Assembly: GCA_038373885.1 (NCBI GenBank)
Contig: JAWZYV010000169.1
Coordinates: 496,001-560,000, forward strand
Length of the DNA: 64,000 bases
From: Cheiracanthium punctorium
Lineage: Eukaryota; Arthropoda; Arachnida; Araneae; Cheiracanthiidae
Direction: 5' to 3'
Positions 20,966-32,540 of the stretch are shown here, one piece after another. How positions within the stretch are numbered: position 1 is the stretch's first letter; every line of letters starts with the position of its first letter. The position numbers and the translations under genes were made by a program. A model generated the notes under the pieces. It was not told the origin of the DNA. It did no database searches and saw only the letters and a list, made by a program, of their open reading frames with translations.

Positions 20966-23156
20966 ATTGAAAAGCGCTATTTGAAGGTTCCGAACTTTTC
21001 GCACTTCATTCATTTCGCTCGAGAGAATTAAAAGAAATAAGTGTTATTTTCAAGGAAAATATTGTTACCATCTCTCTTAAAGTTTTTTGTACTGAGAATA
21101 TCAAGGGTAGAAAGTAGAATGTTTAGTCAGAGGTCCAAATGACCCGTGAATTCATAGCTTCCTTGGCTCATATTTAAGACTTAAAGGAAAAATGCAAAAC
21201 GACTGCTGACGATTCTGAAAATCTTTCTAATTTTGAAATTGTTATTAAGTATTTCCCTTCATGGTTCTCTTAGACAGATGAAATGTTGGCAGGAGTGAGA
21301 GGCTGTTCTCTGCTCTTCCGACTGAATGTTACCCAGCTACGGTCGAGCTAGAAGAACGGTTTCATGATTGAAAATTTATTTGTTTGAATTTCCTGTAAAA
21401 AACGCAGTTATTTTTTTGCTGAGCCAATATTATCACTGTGTTTGTTATTTCACTTTCTGCATTTAATATTATTGTCTACAATGAGCAATATTGTTATATA
21501 AGACTTTTGGTGGTACTTTAATTTATTGTCAAATGAAAATTTAGACAGAAAAACGTGATTTTGAATGTTTTTTGAATGTTTGCGAAAATATGGGGAAGTC
21601 CAAAGACCTAATGTTTGCAATATTAAAAAAGGTCAAATTCATGCCTGGAATGTTGAGGATGTTAGTCTTTCAGAAATAGGATGTTGCATTAGAAGACATA
21701 TACATCTACTGCATCTAATTCTATACCTGGAAAATATTTTATTTGGGGGGATATGATAGCGGACGCAACAATAGAAGCTTTATAGAATCACCATCAAACT
21801 CTAAAAACCTCTAATTTATTTGCTTCAAAATTTGATTTTTTTAAATACCGCTATCTTTTACTGTGTTTTTGAGCAAAAGAAATCTAATTTACGCTTATTT
21901 TAAGCAGTTTTCAAAAAATTGTCACTTAATAAATTTATATATGGTCCCTTAACTCATGAAAATAACATATTTTATTTAATATAACTTAAACTACTGAACG
22001 TAAAAATTTGAAATTTTGCACAGCCATGTAATATTACTTTCTGCATCTATTTCCATCGAAATTTGGCTAGGTCGCTATTCATAATTTTTTTAAATATTAA
22101 TTTAATAATTCATAATTCATATTAATATTTTATTAAAAAATCATAATAATAGTGAATTATGTTTGGGTCGTTTAGTTCTAATAGTACGAATAAAAATCAG
22201 CTTCTTATTATCAATATTATATGAGATATGATTTAATGTATGAAAAAATATTTTAACATATGGGGAGGGGGATTTGGGGTGCTCATAACTCATTTTCGGT
22301 CCAATTTATTGAAAATTGGTATCCGGGGTTAAAATGAGCTAAATTTTTGAAATATGAAGTGAAATCTAGGGATCGCTATTGGGAAAAAAAAGTTGGTGTG
22401 AATTTTAATATGTAGATTGCCCCTTATGTAATTTTTATGCATAGCAAATTAATGTATGCCATGTATATTATATTTATATTAAAATTTTCTTAAAATAAAT
22501 TATGAATACTATATGAGTGTAAAACTTATTTTATTTATTTTAACATAATTACTTTTACATCTTTTATCTTGCCTCCAAGAAATACTTTACAATTATTTTC
22601 AACTGAAGAATCATTTTGCCCTCGAGTGAGGGTAAAATGGTTCTTTGGACTCTTTTTGAAAATTCTAAATTTTCGTTACTCTATTTGGGTTTAAAATATT
22701 ATTAAAATATGTTTATGATGCAAGTTTTCCCCTTAATTCCCCCCTGCAAGTCCCCCACCCCCTATTTGATGCAAGTTTTCCCCTTAAGGGGATCATTTTG
22801 ATCATCTTCCCCTATAATTCTTTCGTAATACTGATATCCAGTCAAAATTTAAATGCTAGGATTTTTCGAAAATATTTTTATTAAGTAGAGAAAACAGGAA
22901 AACCAAATAGCTATAACTATTTGTAACAAATGTATTTGATTATACTATTTCCCTCCCGCTTCCACTGGCTGAATCGTCACTGGACCATCAACTAGCAGTG
23001 TCTTGAAGTATAGCAGCATATTCAAGACTTTGTGTTTCTGTCTGAATTTGATTATGACACCAGTACCCCCAGATAAGATTGTACAGATGCAACTGTGCTC
23101 AGCAATTGACAACTCTGGCACTAACAACTGAGTCTGACAACTGAGACATCCCGATG
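20966..23156. other. Mostly unassigned AT-rich spacer
   Basis: GATGCAAGTTTTCCCCTTAA occurs twice (about 22719 and 22769) around a C-rich stretch. Near 21600-21720 the frame KGQIHAWNVEDVSLSEIG weakly recalls a Tc1/Tc3-type helix-turn-helix, too weak to call. Nothing else is supported. Confidence 0.45.
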
Positions 23157-23370
23157 TACAGGGTGGCCATAATTAAACTGAAAGTGTTCAAGGGGTACTG
23201 GAGAGAAAACTACCGATAATATTCCAGTGAAATTTGGTACCTACACGTTTCAGAACATGCGCAAGCCAAATATGCAAAAAAAAATCGTCATTTTCACCCG
23301 ATAGATGGCGCTGTACCGTATTTCAAAGCTCACCGGTGGCATATACAACTTCCAGAACCGATAGACAGAG

Positions 23371-23726
23371 GGCCCGTTCGAGAATTCACCGGTTGGTTAT
23401 GCACCGGTGCTACCGGTCGCGGTCATTCTCCGGTTAAGTGACGTCACTGTTGTCAACCGGTTTCGGTCATCCTCACCACATCGGATTCTAAGCCGAGAAA
23501 ACAAAAATAAACGCTGGCAACACTACGATAATAACCGGAATAACCCACCTCGCTAGCAGGGTCATTCTGGTTGCGCTCTGGTCACGCTGAGCACAACCGC
23601 TACATGACCGAAACGTTTTCGAACGCGGTTACTTCTAGAGCTCCGCCCCACGCTCCGCCTTTTCGAACGCTCTGGTCGTGCACCGGTGTTACCGGTGCAC
23701 AACCGATGAATTCTCGAACGCGCCCA
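23371..23726. mobile_element. Nested GC-rich TIR element rich in ACCGGT
   Basis: The left end GGCCCGTTCGAGAATTCACC and, from the right, GGCGCGTTCGAGAATTCATC are inverted repeats. CAGAG occurs on both sides, a possible 5-bp target duplication. Beyond the ends, CACCGGTGCTACCGG and, inverted, CACCGGTAACACCGG continue the symmetry. It differs sharply in GC from the host element and interrupts it. Confidence 0.65.
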
Positions 23727-24125
23727 GAGCATGGTGACATTCTAAGAGGCATATAAACAATAAAAACATCAATTACAACTTATCAAAATTCCATACAATT
23801 CACTTCAGTAATTAAATTTTTACAGTGACATGCAATCAAAAATTAATGTAAATTAAGATCACAAATTAATCAATTGATAAAGACACTTTGGAAAGCAATT
23901 AAGCCATTATTTATTCACATTGAAACTCTTCTTAATCGTTTCATAAGCCGGTTGTGGCAGCTGCACCCCCTTTCCGACTCCGTGGTTTCTCCCACCTTGG
24001 AGTCAGCAGCAAGCTACACCTCAACCCCACCGTGTTTACGCCATGGTTTACACGCTAGAACAGAAAAGAGCTGTTGTACGGTGTAATCTACGATCTCATA
24101 CGTAAGTTTTATACGAGAATTTATA

Positions 24126-24350
24126 TTATACGATACCTACGATACCTGATCCATGTGCATAGCCTGTATATAATTCATTAAATATAATTTTTAGGAAATC
24201 TGTTCTTATTTTTATTGAACCCGGACAATTTAATCTTGACTTCAGCTTACGTACGTCACACCGGTATTCTTTCAGAGTAGCTGAATAATTGTTATCATTC
24301 TGATAGAATATCTTCACTAACAATGCACGTTCCTTCTTATTCAGAGTCAT
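24126..24350 (-). pseudogene. DUF4817-like N-terminal fragment
   Basis: The 74-codon frame begins MTLNKKERALLVKIFYQNDN and continues NYSATLKEYRC. This matches the usual opening of DUF4817 proteins (a helix-turn-helix with the pattern KEERAFLVKLYYQN followed by S-A-ALREYR). After about 40 residues the match fades, and the frame ends inside the element. The ATG lies about 250 bp from the right TIR end, as expected for a 5' untranslated leader. A plus-strand frame at about 24043 (MVYTLEQKRAVVR) resembles the same start in opposite orientation, hinting at internal rearrangement. Confidence 0.7.
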
Positions 24351-24602
24351 GATTGACCATTACTCAATGGGGTGTTGTATTTACACTGTTCGATGGGCTT
24401 AAAATTTTCATATATGACGTCCATAAGCATTGAAACACGGTATAGCGCCATCTATCGGTTGAAAATGGCGATTTTTTTTAATTACATATTTGACTTGCGC
24501 ATGTTCTGAAACGTGTAGATACCAAGTTTCACTTGAATATTCCTGGTAGTTTTCTCTCCAGCACCCCTTGAACACTTGCAGTTTAATTATGGCCACCCTG
24601 TA

Positions 24603-24971
24603 CTTAAAAAGAGCATAATCCCATTTGGCTAAGATATTCGTGAGTGCAATATCAGCTTTGCCTAGACTGATATATCCCAAGAGCTAAATGAGGTAGCTCC
24701 TTCCCAAAAATCGGAAGGATCAGAGTCACTTAACGGAGTCTGACTCGCGGACAAGTTATTTTAGTTTCGCATCACGTAGATGCTCTCAATGCACCAAAAC
24801 TAATGAATGCGAGTTTAGAAGCGTATTCAGAATAATGTTTGAGAAACTATAAAATATTGTGGATCTTTAAGCGATTAACAGAATTTTTCATAACTGAAAG
24901 CTAGAAAAAGTTCCTAAAATGGCAAAATTCAACAAATATGCCAAGTTCGGTGGTTATTTTATGTGACCTGC

Positions 24972-25005
<34 letters not shown>

Positions 25006-26721
25006 TTTTAGAACAAATGTTAAGGTTAGTGCCAAAACTCCATATAAATATAGTAAACTGGCTTTAATAGAAATTCTGAATTTTCATGACTGATGGGCGA
25101 AAAAAGGCTAATATTTACTCACCTAATTTTAAAGGAAAAGGATACAACATTATTGCTGAATCCATAAGAAGAAGCTCATTTGAAAAAAGAAATCCAAGTG
25201 AAAAAACTTGGAAATTTAAAAAAATAGAGTTTTCTTAAAGTACTTTAGTACTTTCGTATTTTTAAAAGTACTTTTGTAATTTATAGTTTAAATTAGACGT
25301 TTCTATCCATATTGGTATATAAATATGATTTTTTGTTTAATTAATTTATTTATTTATTCTGCGTGTGTGCATGTGTGTTTATTGCAAGTCTTGCAGTACG
25401 GATATCTGCCTATAGGGGGGGGGGGTGTCGGAGAACTTTTTAAAATCTCTAACGCGCATTCATGTATAAAGATGTAGAACCATTCTGCTATGAATAAAAT
25501 CGCGAAATTTCAAAAACTGTAATACACTTGAAACTATCATTTAAAATATATTTGTTATTTCAAAAATTTGTAGGAGCTGGCATTTTTGTTTCACCAAAAT
25601 AAAATACCAAATCCTTGAAATAAAGAAATAAGGTATAATCTTTAGTATGCATGATTATTCTTATGCATGATTTTTTCTTCTGCATGTCTTTTACTTAACC
25701 ATTAATAAAAATTAAACATACAGAAATACTATATTATTAATCTTTATTTTAAATTAGTCCCCAGTTTTTTTACGGTTATTGTTGTATTTTTAATCTTATA
25801 AGAATTAAATTTTTATTTTGCAAAAATATTCCCATAAAAATATTTTAGTTAGTGGCAAACTAAAATATTTTTATGGTGTTTTTTTTAATTACACACTCAA
25901 TTAAGGTAAAATAGCAGTAATCGCGTATAAAATGTCTAAAATATTTAACATGGTGGTAAAAATCATTAACTGTATTGCGCACACAAAATTTTTCATCCTC
26001 AAGAAAACCTGGATTTAGACAGCATACAAAATAAAGTGTTAATTCCATGAATGTGCCTATAGATTTTCCATAAAAGACAAAATATATAGTGTACTGAAGA
26101 ATAATTGAAAATAGTTCAAAAGAATTCTAGAGCAGTAAGGTCACTGTCACCAGCTGTAGGTGAAGTGTAGAAGTATAAATTTCACATTTTCCGAAAAGAA
26201 ATTATTGGGAAAAACCTACATTATCTATGAAGTCTTTATAAAGACAGTTTAAAGGACTATTCTTACCAGATGCTTTTGAGAAGGGATAAAATTAAGATAA
26301 ATTATATATACTTTTTTTAGATTGATTATTAGAATGTCTATGAAAGAAGAAAAAAATGCGCCTTGGATCAAATGCTTTGACTAGTTTCAATATCTATTTA
26401 GTTTTTTTTTTTTTTTAAGATTTTAAAAAATCTAACCGTAAGTAATTTTTGTGATACTGCTCTGGTTTTCAAAAATATTTTATGCTTAATTAATATATAT
26501 ATATATATAAAACATATAAAATTAAATATCTTCTCAAAATTCAAAATTTCTATTTGCTTGCTTCAAAATTCTTCAGGGCGTAGAAACTTTCGTTTTCAAT
26601 AAAGGTTTTGTATCAGGATCTAAATTTAATTTAAACGCAAGTAATATATCTCCCCTCGTTCCCACGGTCTGCTGTCGCCACACCTCGCAAGAATTTCCTA
26701 AAGCTAGCAGACTTGGGCAGT
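24603..26721. other. Unassigned AT-rich spacer
   Basis: Holds a run of 28 T (24973-25000). Around 25410-25470, G-run plus CTCTAACGCGCATTCATG recalls the 3' body of the SINE on the minus strand, heavily decayed. TA repeats lie near 26494-26508. No gene seen. Confidence 0.5.
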
Positions 26722-27033
26722 TTAAAAACCAATAATTGCATCTCTTTTAGCACATGGGATACTGTATAGAACACGTGATCCGAGGTTATATAAGTTGAAA
26801 CTCAGCTCGGAGCACAGATTCTTCGTGACTTCACTTGCATGCAAAAACTTTGTGAAATCAAATAAAAATATGTCTTCGTAATCTCGGAGTGTTTTTCTGT
26901 ACAATACAGCCCCAGCCCGAGTAAACCGTCCTGCATCTGCACCGGGCAGTCCTCGGACAGCGAGACCCAGGTGCTGATAGCTTAACCCGAAGACGAAACT
27001 ACAAATGCCGTCTTTCTTCCCAACACCGCCCGA
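26722..27033 (-). other. 103-codon open frame in a GC-richer island
   Basis: The minus strand is open from 27033 to a stop at 26722 with no ATG. It includes LAVRGLPGADAGRFTRAGAV and RKTLRDYEDIFLFDFTKFLH. Most of its upstream half lies in locally CpG-richer sequence than the surroundings, which is why a long frame is less surprising by chance. I do not recognise the peptide. It could be an exon, part of a TE, or nothing. On the other strand a short frame starting MPSFFPTPPDYEKALRR (27006) is equally unproven. Confidence 0.2.
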
Positions 27034-27060
27034 TTACGAAAAAGCATTACGACGTTCGTC

Positions 27061-27066
27061 TAATAT

Positions 27067-27112
<46 letters not shown>
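27061..27112. repeat. (TA)n microsatellite
   Basis: Nearly pure TA/ATAT over about 50 bp. Confidence 0.9.
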
Positions 27113-27113
<1 letters not shown>

Positions 27114-28017
27114 GTACACAATATTGCATATATAGCTGAGCTGTGAAGATATTAGCAATCTATACTAATAGATATATTTCTAGAGTTTTTTGACGGTGAT
27201 ATCATTAAAAAATTAATAATTTTTTATTCGGATATGCATATCTTATCAAAATTTAGTTCCTTATTTAATATTTGAAACAGTTTGGGCACTAATCATTTCT
27301 GCGACATTCTTCCAGGAGCACCCATGCAGGTAAACTACATCCTCTCCAGACGTCGGCATAATGAGCTAATTAAAGCATGCTTAAATTTTAGTATTTTATA
27401 TTTGAATGGCTAGGAATTCTAAAGTAAGCCAGATCTCCCCCTTCTCCTAAAAGTTTCGATTGCAACAAGATCTCGTACACCACTAAGTGATTTAAAATAA
27501 ATAAATAAATAAAAATATAGTTGATATAACATAAGTGAAAACTCTAAATAGAACTAATTACTAATATTATGCATTTTCTTGATTTACTTATTACAGAAAA
27601 TGTTTTGCGGCTTACCTCAGTTAGAATTAAACGTGCGAAAAATATACCAATAATTGGCTTGGTTTAGTTTCGGTACTCATTACCTTATGTCTGAATCTCA
27701 AAACTGAAACGGTTCATTTGGTACATACATTTCGTTAAAATTTTATGGGGAAAAAAAGATTTTAAGAAATCTCATAGTTAAGCCAAAATTTTATTTTTAG
27801 AATATTTACTATGTATTATTTTTTTCAAGATTGTAAAAGAAAATCAAAATGATTTTTCTCAAGACTAAATTTTATATTTAGATATATTTATTTTTGTTTC
27901 AAGTTTACAAAATTATTTTCATTTTAAGTCAAAATTTTATTTAACTTTTTAAACTTTCTTTCTTTTTTTTTTACTTTCAAAATTGTTATTAAAACAGTAT
28001 TTATGTTAAAAATAAGT
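27113..28017. other. Unassigned AT-rich spacer
   Basis: No supported structure apart from an AAAT-type short repeat near 27500. Confidence 0.5.
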
Positions 28018-28040
28018 ATATATATATATATATATATAAC

Positions 28041-28085
<45 letters not shown>
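28018..28085. repeat. (TA)n(TG)n compound microsatellite
   Basis: Two TA tracts separated by AACA, running into (GT)n up to 28084. Confidence 0.9.
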
Positions 28086-28334
28086 CTCAGATTTGTTACA
28101 AAAGTAAAAAAGTGAACTATTGTGAGCTAACTGTTTTCATATTGTATTGATTTGATGCACATTACAAATTGTAATTCCAAAACGGTGATGCAAAATTCTA
28201 TAAAATTAACCGAAGTCACTGCTTTCCTGGACCCGGACCCGGGGCTGCAGTGCCAGCAGGACAGTTGGCCACTTCAGGAACAATAACGGGATTCAAACCA
28301 AATAGGTAGGCCGTTCCTGAAGGTACCATTCTGC

Positions 28335-28620
28335 ATTTAAATTAAACTTTGGCGCAATAGCCTAATTGCGGGCCAAGCCTGCGCTGCCCAACCACGCCTT
28401 CGCGATCTTGGGCTCTGGGGTACGAAAGCATATGCCTCGGCGAGGTGGTCAGCCTGACGTGAAGCCCCCATTGTTTAACACCCAAAAAATCTTACTACTC
28501 ATCTTATCAACCCTCTCAAGGCATGATAGGCTAAGTGAACCTTGCCCAACCCGGGAATCGAACGCCCGGACCTGTGACACAGCAGAACAATGTGCTAACC
28601 GTTGCCCACCGGGCTTCAGT
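28335..28620 (-). mobile_element. tRNA-derived SINE, second family
   Basis: On the minus strand the head reads GCCCGGTGGGCAACGGTTAG (A-box-like) with a B-box-like GTTCGATTCCCGG about 50 bp later. The first seven bases can pair, with wobbles, with GTTGGGC after the B-box, so the tRNA acceptor stem is still traceable. A non-tRNA body of about 200 bp follows, rich in CCTCGGCGAGGTGG and AGGCTTGGCCCGC. It is unrelated to the 16540 family. No clean tail. Confidence 0.75.
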
Positions 28621-28743
28621 ATCCGATAGTATTCCCTTAAAAGTGGGCATCCATGTCTTTCCTAGTTCTTCCTACCTTGTTATTGCCACTGGTAATAGAA
28701 GGCAAAGAATTTCAGTCTTGTTTCGCATTAAAGGTCATTAATA

Positions 28744-28815
28744 TAGGCATTATATACTGGATATTTATAGGCATTATATACTGGATATTTATAGGCATTA
28801 TATACTGGATATTTA
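28744..28815. repeat. 24-bp unit repeated three times
   Basis: Unit TAGGCATTATATACTGGATATTTA (24 bp; key part GCATTATATACTGG) occurs head-to-tail at 28744, 28768 and 28792 without mismatch. The in-frame peptide repeat it produces is incidental. Confidence 0.95.
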
Positions 28816-29588
28816 CAACTCTTCACCATGCTTCTCTCATGTAGAGGAGACTGTAGTTAATGGTACATTCGGATTAATGAGGATGTGAATTATTGCATGA
28901 AATAGTATAGTTATGCTTTCAGAATTTCATCTATAGGTGGTTGTACAAGCATACCTGGTCATCTAATGAGAATTTTTGTTATTGTTGTTAGTTTACCGAA
29001 GAAGTTTTCTAGTACAAAGATACTCTCTAAGCATCAAGATATGTGATTTATTTTCACATTAAATAAATGCTTATTTTCATGTCTTATTAATACTTTGAAA
29101 CAATAAATTCTGTTATTATGAAGCTTCAAATAAATATTCTTAATTAGAAAAAATTATTTTGTGTCAGTGTTCTAAAATTTATCAAAAGAAGATTGAAAGC
29201 AATTGTATGCGATATGGAGTTCGATTTGGAATTTCATAAGGGGTCTAACAGGACGTAAGTATAAAAACTACACTATTATATCACAGATAACATTTATTTT
29301 AAATGATATAATTTGCGTCCAAGTATTTTAAGGTGAATCTTTCTTTTATTTCTATTAGTTTTATACCATTTTAAAAGTTTGCTTTTAACAAAAGCGCAAG
29401 ATAATTATGATCTCAAAATTGATTTCTTTAATGTTACAGAGATAAGAAAGGTTGCTTTTTAAATTGAAATATTGTTATTGATTTATATCACTGTTGATAT
29501 AAGTAGAGAAAATGTGATACACCAGAAAGTTAGTGACATATAGGGTTATTTAATTTATTCGCCCCATTAAATCCCTAAACTACTTTTT
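28816..29588. other. Unassigned AT-rich spacer
   Basis: Nothing supported. Confidence 0.5.
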
Positions 29589-30218
29589 AAATCAGAACTT
29601 ATTGCCATTAAAGAAAGACTCAAATCTATCACATCTGATACGTCTTCAGTGATGATTGCATACGGGCAGATATCCGCAGTGCCATCCAGCATATTTATGT
29701 TATGGATATTTCTTTAAATGAGGTTTACTTTCAGTGGGTGCCATTTGATATAGGACTTTCTGGAAAGGAAGCAGCTGATATTTTGGTCAAGGAGGAAACC
29801 TGTACTCTTGTTGTTATGATGCAAGTATGGATGAAATTTATTCAAGAGCAAAACATTAATTTTAAATCCTTCGAGGACCTCGTCCTCTCACACCTGGTGT
29901 GATAAAAAATCTCCTGGTATTGCCCTTACTGTCAAGAACAACAAAAGGATGCAGACTACCATTAGTAGACTTATTAGTGAATATTAAAGGTGCCTTTTCT
30001 TTAATCAGGGGCAAAATTCTTATTTTATGTGCTCCAAATGTAATTCTGTGGAGGCCATTCCTGAGGCTCTTCTGAGTTGTCTGGGTCTTAGTAAGAAAGA
30101 CATTTTATTAGTGGATGATTTCACTGTGACCTTTGTGCTCTTGGATCTGGCCTTATCTGCGGCTAGAGCGGGTGGACAAAGCCACATACACATACACTCA
30201 CATATACCCCCAATTTAA
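29589..30218 (+). pseudogene. Non-LTR retrotransposon 3' end (RNase H and zinc region)
   Basis: Three collinear pieces in shifting frames look like the end of a Jockey/R1-type non-LTR ORF2. SELIAIKERL (from about 29592) fits the RNase H segment AELIAI-EAL. DDCIRADIRSAIQHIY (from 29651) fits the D-SRSAIQHI motif. VYFQWVPFDIGLSGKEAADI (from about 29726) fits the LQWIPSHVGIPGNEAAD motif. Further on, FMCSKCNSVEAIPEALLSCL resembles the terminal CPKC-EEATPEHLLLCP zinc motif. At least one frameshift and several stops disable it. No poly-A tail is visible. The reverse transcriptase part is missing upstream. Confidence 0.75.
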
Positions 30219-30575
30219 TCTCCTAGGGGTCTAATGGAATAAAATTTCATTTCGCAAATATATCTCTTTTAATAAATAAGCCATCGTTTACACTTTTTTT
30301 TATCCAGCAACAGAAAACTATTCGAATTAACCGTCAGAAAAAAAAGAAGAAAAATAATTTGGTGAATTAAGCTTTTCACAGCAAAAATGTAAAATGTGCC
30401 TCACTAAGCACAGTCTCCAATATAGACTTTTTTTTAGTATTTTTACTGAAACGATGTGGGTTGGAATCTCTGTGAAATGTAAGCTCTGATGTTGAAAGCG
30501 TGAGGCCGTAGCATTATTTTTCGACAATTTAAAATATATTTACATTGAAAAGCAACAACAAACGCTAGCTAATTA

Positions 30576-31976
30576 CACTCTATAACAAAAAAAATGACGC
30601 ACCAAAAAACAATCATCCGATTGCTTTGAAATTTCGTATGCATGAATTTTTTGAACAGATATGCAAATAATTCAAATTTGGTGTCCAATGAATGAATAGT
30701 TTGATCTCTAGCGCATCGGAACTGCGCATCCAGCAGACGTATATAAGGAGCAGTTCTTCAATGGTTGTTAAAACTTTCGGTTTGATTGCGATTCAGATGG
30801 CCTTTCAACAACTTAAAAAATGCCTCGCTGCAGGATTCGTGCTCATTACGAGCAACTGTCACAGTTTGACAGAGGTCGTATCATTGGATTGAAAGAGGCC
30901 GGTTGGACTGATCGGAGAATCGCTCGTCATTTGAGTCGAAGCGATGCGACGATTCGAAGATGCTGGCAAGGATGGGTGGAAAATGGCAGAGTGCAGCGTC
31001 AGGATGGTAGCGGTCGACCTAGGGCTACAACAGATCGTGAGGACAGAGTGATGGTCCGATCAGCTGTCGCAGCGCCTTCTTCATCTCTATCAACCATCAG
31101 ACGTTCAACCCAAACACCAGTGTCCATCATGACCATTCACAGACGGTTGAGAGAGCGAAATCTACGCTCGCGCCGACCGTTACGCCACCTGCCACTCACG
31201 CCTGCACACTGCCGAGCCAGATTACAGTGGTGCAGGGCTCGATCAGGTTGGAATGATGCCGACTGGGGACGTATAGTCTTTAACGACGAATCCCGCTTCC
31301 AACTGTGTCCTGACGATCATCGAAGACGTGTTTGGAGACGCACAGGGCAGACGGGGGGGATCCTGCTTTCACTATTGCACGCCACACCGGCCCTCAACAA
31401 GGCATTATGGTCTGGGGTGCCATTTCCTTTGACAGCCGGACCCCTTTGGTCGTCATTAGAGGTACACTTACTGCACAGCGGTACGTGGACGACATCCTAA
31501 GACATGCTACCGTTCCTTTTGCAGTGCTCTGGGCTGGTTTTTCAGCAGGACAATGCTAGACCATATACGGCTCGTGTTGCTCTAAATTGTCTGCAAGCTT
31601 GTCAAACTCTTCCTTGGCCTGCCAGATCGCCAGATCTCTCTCCCATCGAGCATGTCTGAGATATGATCTGAACCCGATTGCATCTGGCATGGACTGTTGA
31701 TGACCTCGTTCAACAATGGGAACGAATTTGGCAGGAAATACCGCAGGAGATCATCCGGGAGCTTTATCGGTCTATGCCACGCCGTGTGACAGCTTGTATC
31801 CAGGATAGCGGCGGGTCAACAACTTATTGAACTTGTTACTGTAACTCTGAAATAAATTATTCAATTTTTCTGAAATTTTAATCATTTACTATTCTGTACA
31901 TTGTCTTCCTATCCACCAATTTTTGTCTCAATCGGACACCTCCTTCTTAGTGCGTCGATTTATTTGTTATAGAGTG
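30576..31976 (+). mobile_element. Full-length Tc1-like transposon, inactive
   Basis: 48-bp imperfect TIRs (30576-30623 and 31929-31976) begin CACTCTATAACAAA and share the inner blocks GACGCAC and CCGATTG. TA flanks both ends (30574-30575, 31977-31978). The 1401-bp length and the single intronless transposase are standard for the Tc1 family. Because the TIRs and the target duplication are intact while the gene is broken, it could at most be moved in trans. It sits at the left edge of repeat family Y. Confidence 0.95.
30820..31830 (+). pseudogene. Tc1-like DDE transposase, broken
   Basis: Would cut and paste the element at TA sites in the nucleus. The frame opens MPRCRIRAHYEQLSQFDRGR, with two helix-turn-helix motifs (about residues 13-52 and 72-115) separated by the GRPR AT-hook (65-68). 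The first catalytic Asp is D156 in FNDESRF. A -1 shift lies near the G-run at 31350-31360 and a compensating shift near 31500-31515. After it come the second Asp in FQQDNARP (codon at 31549) and the Glu in SPIE. Two in-frame TGA codons follow at 31657 and 31669, at least the first probably decayed from Trp. The original stop is TGA at 31828. Comparison is with Tc1-family proteins, recalled. Confidence 0.92.
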
Positions 31977-31978
31977 TA

Positions 31979-32540
31979 CTAAAAGTGTATCATAAACAAG
32001 TCGTCGTCCCTGCTTTTCTTCCTTCTTTCACTAAGTTGGAAAGTGTATCATTATTCATGAGTGTGCCTTATTTTTATTCCTTGCTCAGAAAAACACTTCT
32101 TTGGAATCCAAATCTATATCAAATTTTGCCTACTAAAATTATTTTACAATCTTCGCTAAGCATATTCTAATTATACTTCACCTTTATAAATACTGCTTGG
32201 AATGTGTATCATAATCCATGAGTGTGCCGCCTGTCTTGTTCCATTAAACACTTTTCAGAATTCAAATATATATTAAAATTGCCTACTAAAACTGTTTAAC
32301 AATCTCGGTACTTATTTTCTGAGCAAAACTTGACGATAAATCATCAAAAATTGCTAACCTCGGCGACTTTTAATATTTTATTCTCTCCCGCCTCCACACA
32401 CACACAATCTGGCAACGCTCATTGAAAAATGCAACGAAAACATGTCGCCACAGGTCATGGCCACAAATTATGTCCACAGAAATGTCCACAAATATTTATC
32501 AACACAAAATACCGCCGTGAACGAAATAGCACTCTAGTGT
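31979..32540. repeat. Interspersed repeat family Y, copy 1
   Basis: Matches 49150-49310 (CTGCTTTTCT, TTCCATTAAGTTGGAAAGTG-like, CTTTGGAATC) and 50712-50796 (GTCATGGCCACAAATT, AACGAAAT-G-ACTCTAGT). Both copies stop at CTAG followed by T (32534-32537 and 50793-50796), which would suit a Helitron 3' end, but I see no hairpin before it. The left end is hidden by the Tc1 insertion. Confidence 0.55.

Larger units (their letters stand above)
23159..24600 (-). mobile_element. 1.44-kb element with about 165-bp TIRs, DUF4817 type
   Basis: Both ends read CAGGGTGGCCATAATTAAAC, with TA on each side (23157-23158, 24601-24602). The terminal repeats stay alignable for roughly 165 bp, through TTTCAGAACATGCGCAAG and ATAGATGGCGCT. 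The minus strand retains the start of a DUF4817-like protein. No catalytic domain is visible, so it depends on a full-length relative. A GC-rich nested element occupies 23371-23726. Confidence 0.85.

Noticed and set aside
26787..26810. TATATAAG followed by CTCAGCTC, a possible TATA box and initiator
   Set aside because: The spacing to the CA is only about 17 bp, too short for a normal TATA promoter, and no coding sequence follows.
28653..28844. 63-codon ORF with the peptide repeat NIGIIYWIF
   Set aside because: The peptide repeat is just the translation of the 24-bp DNA triplication.
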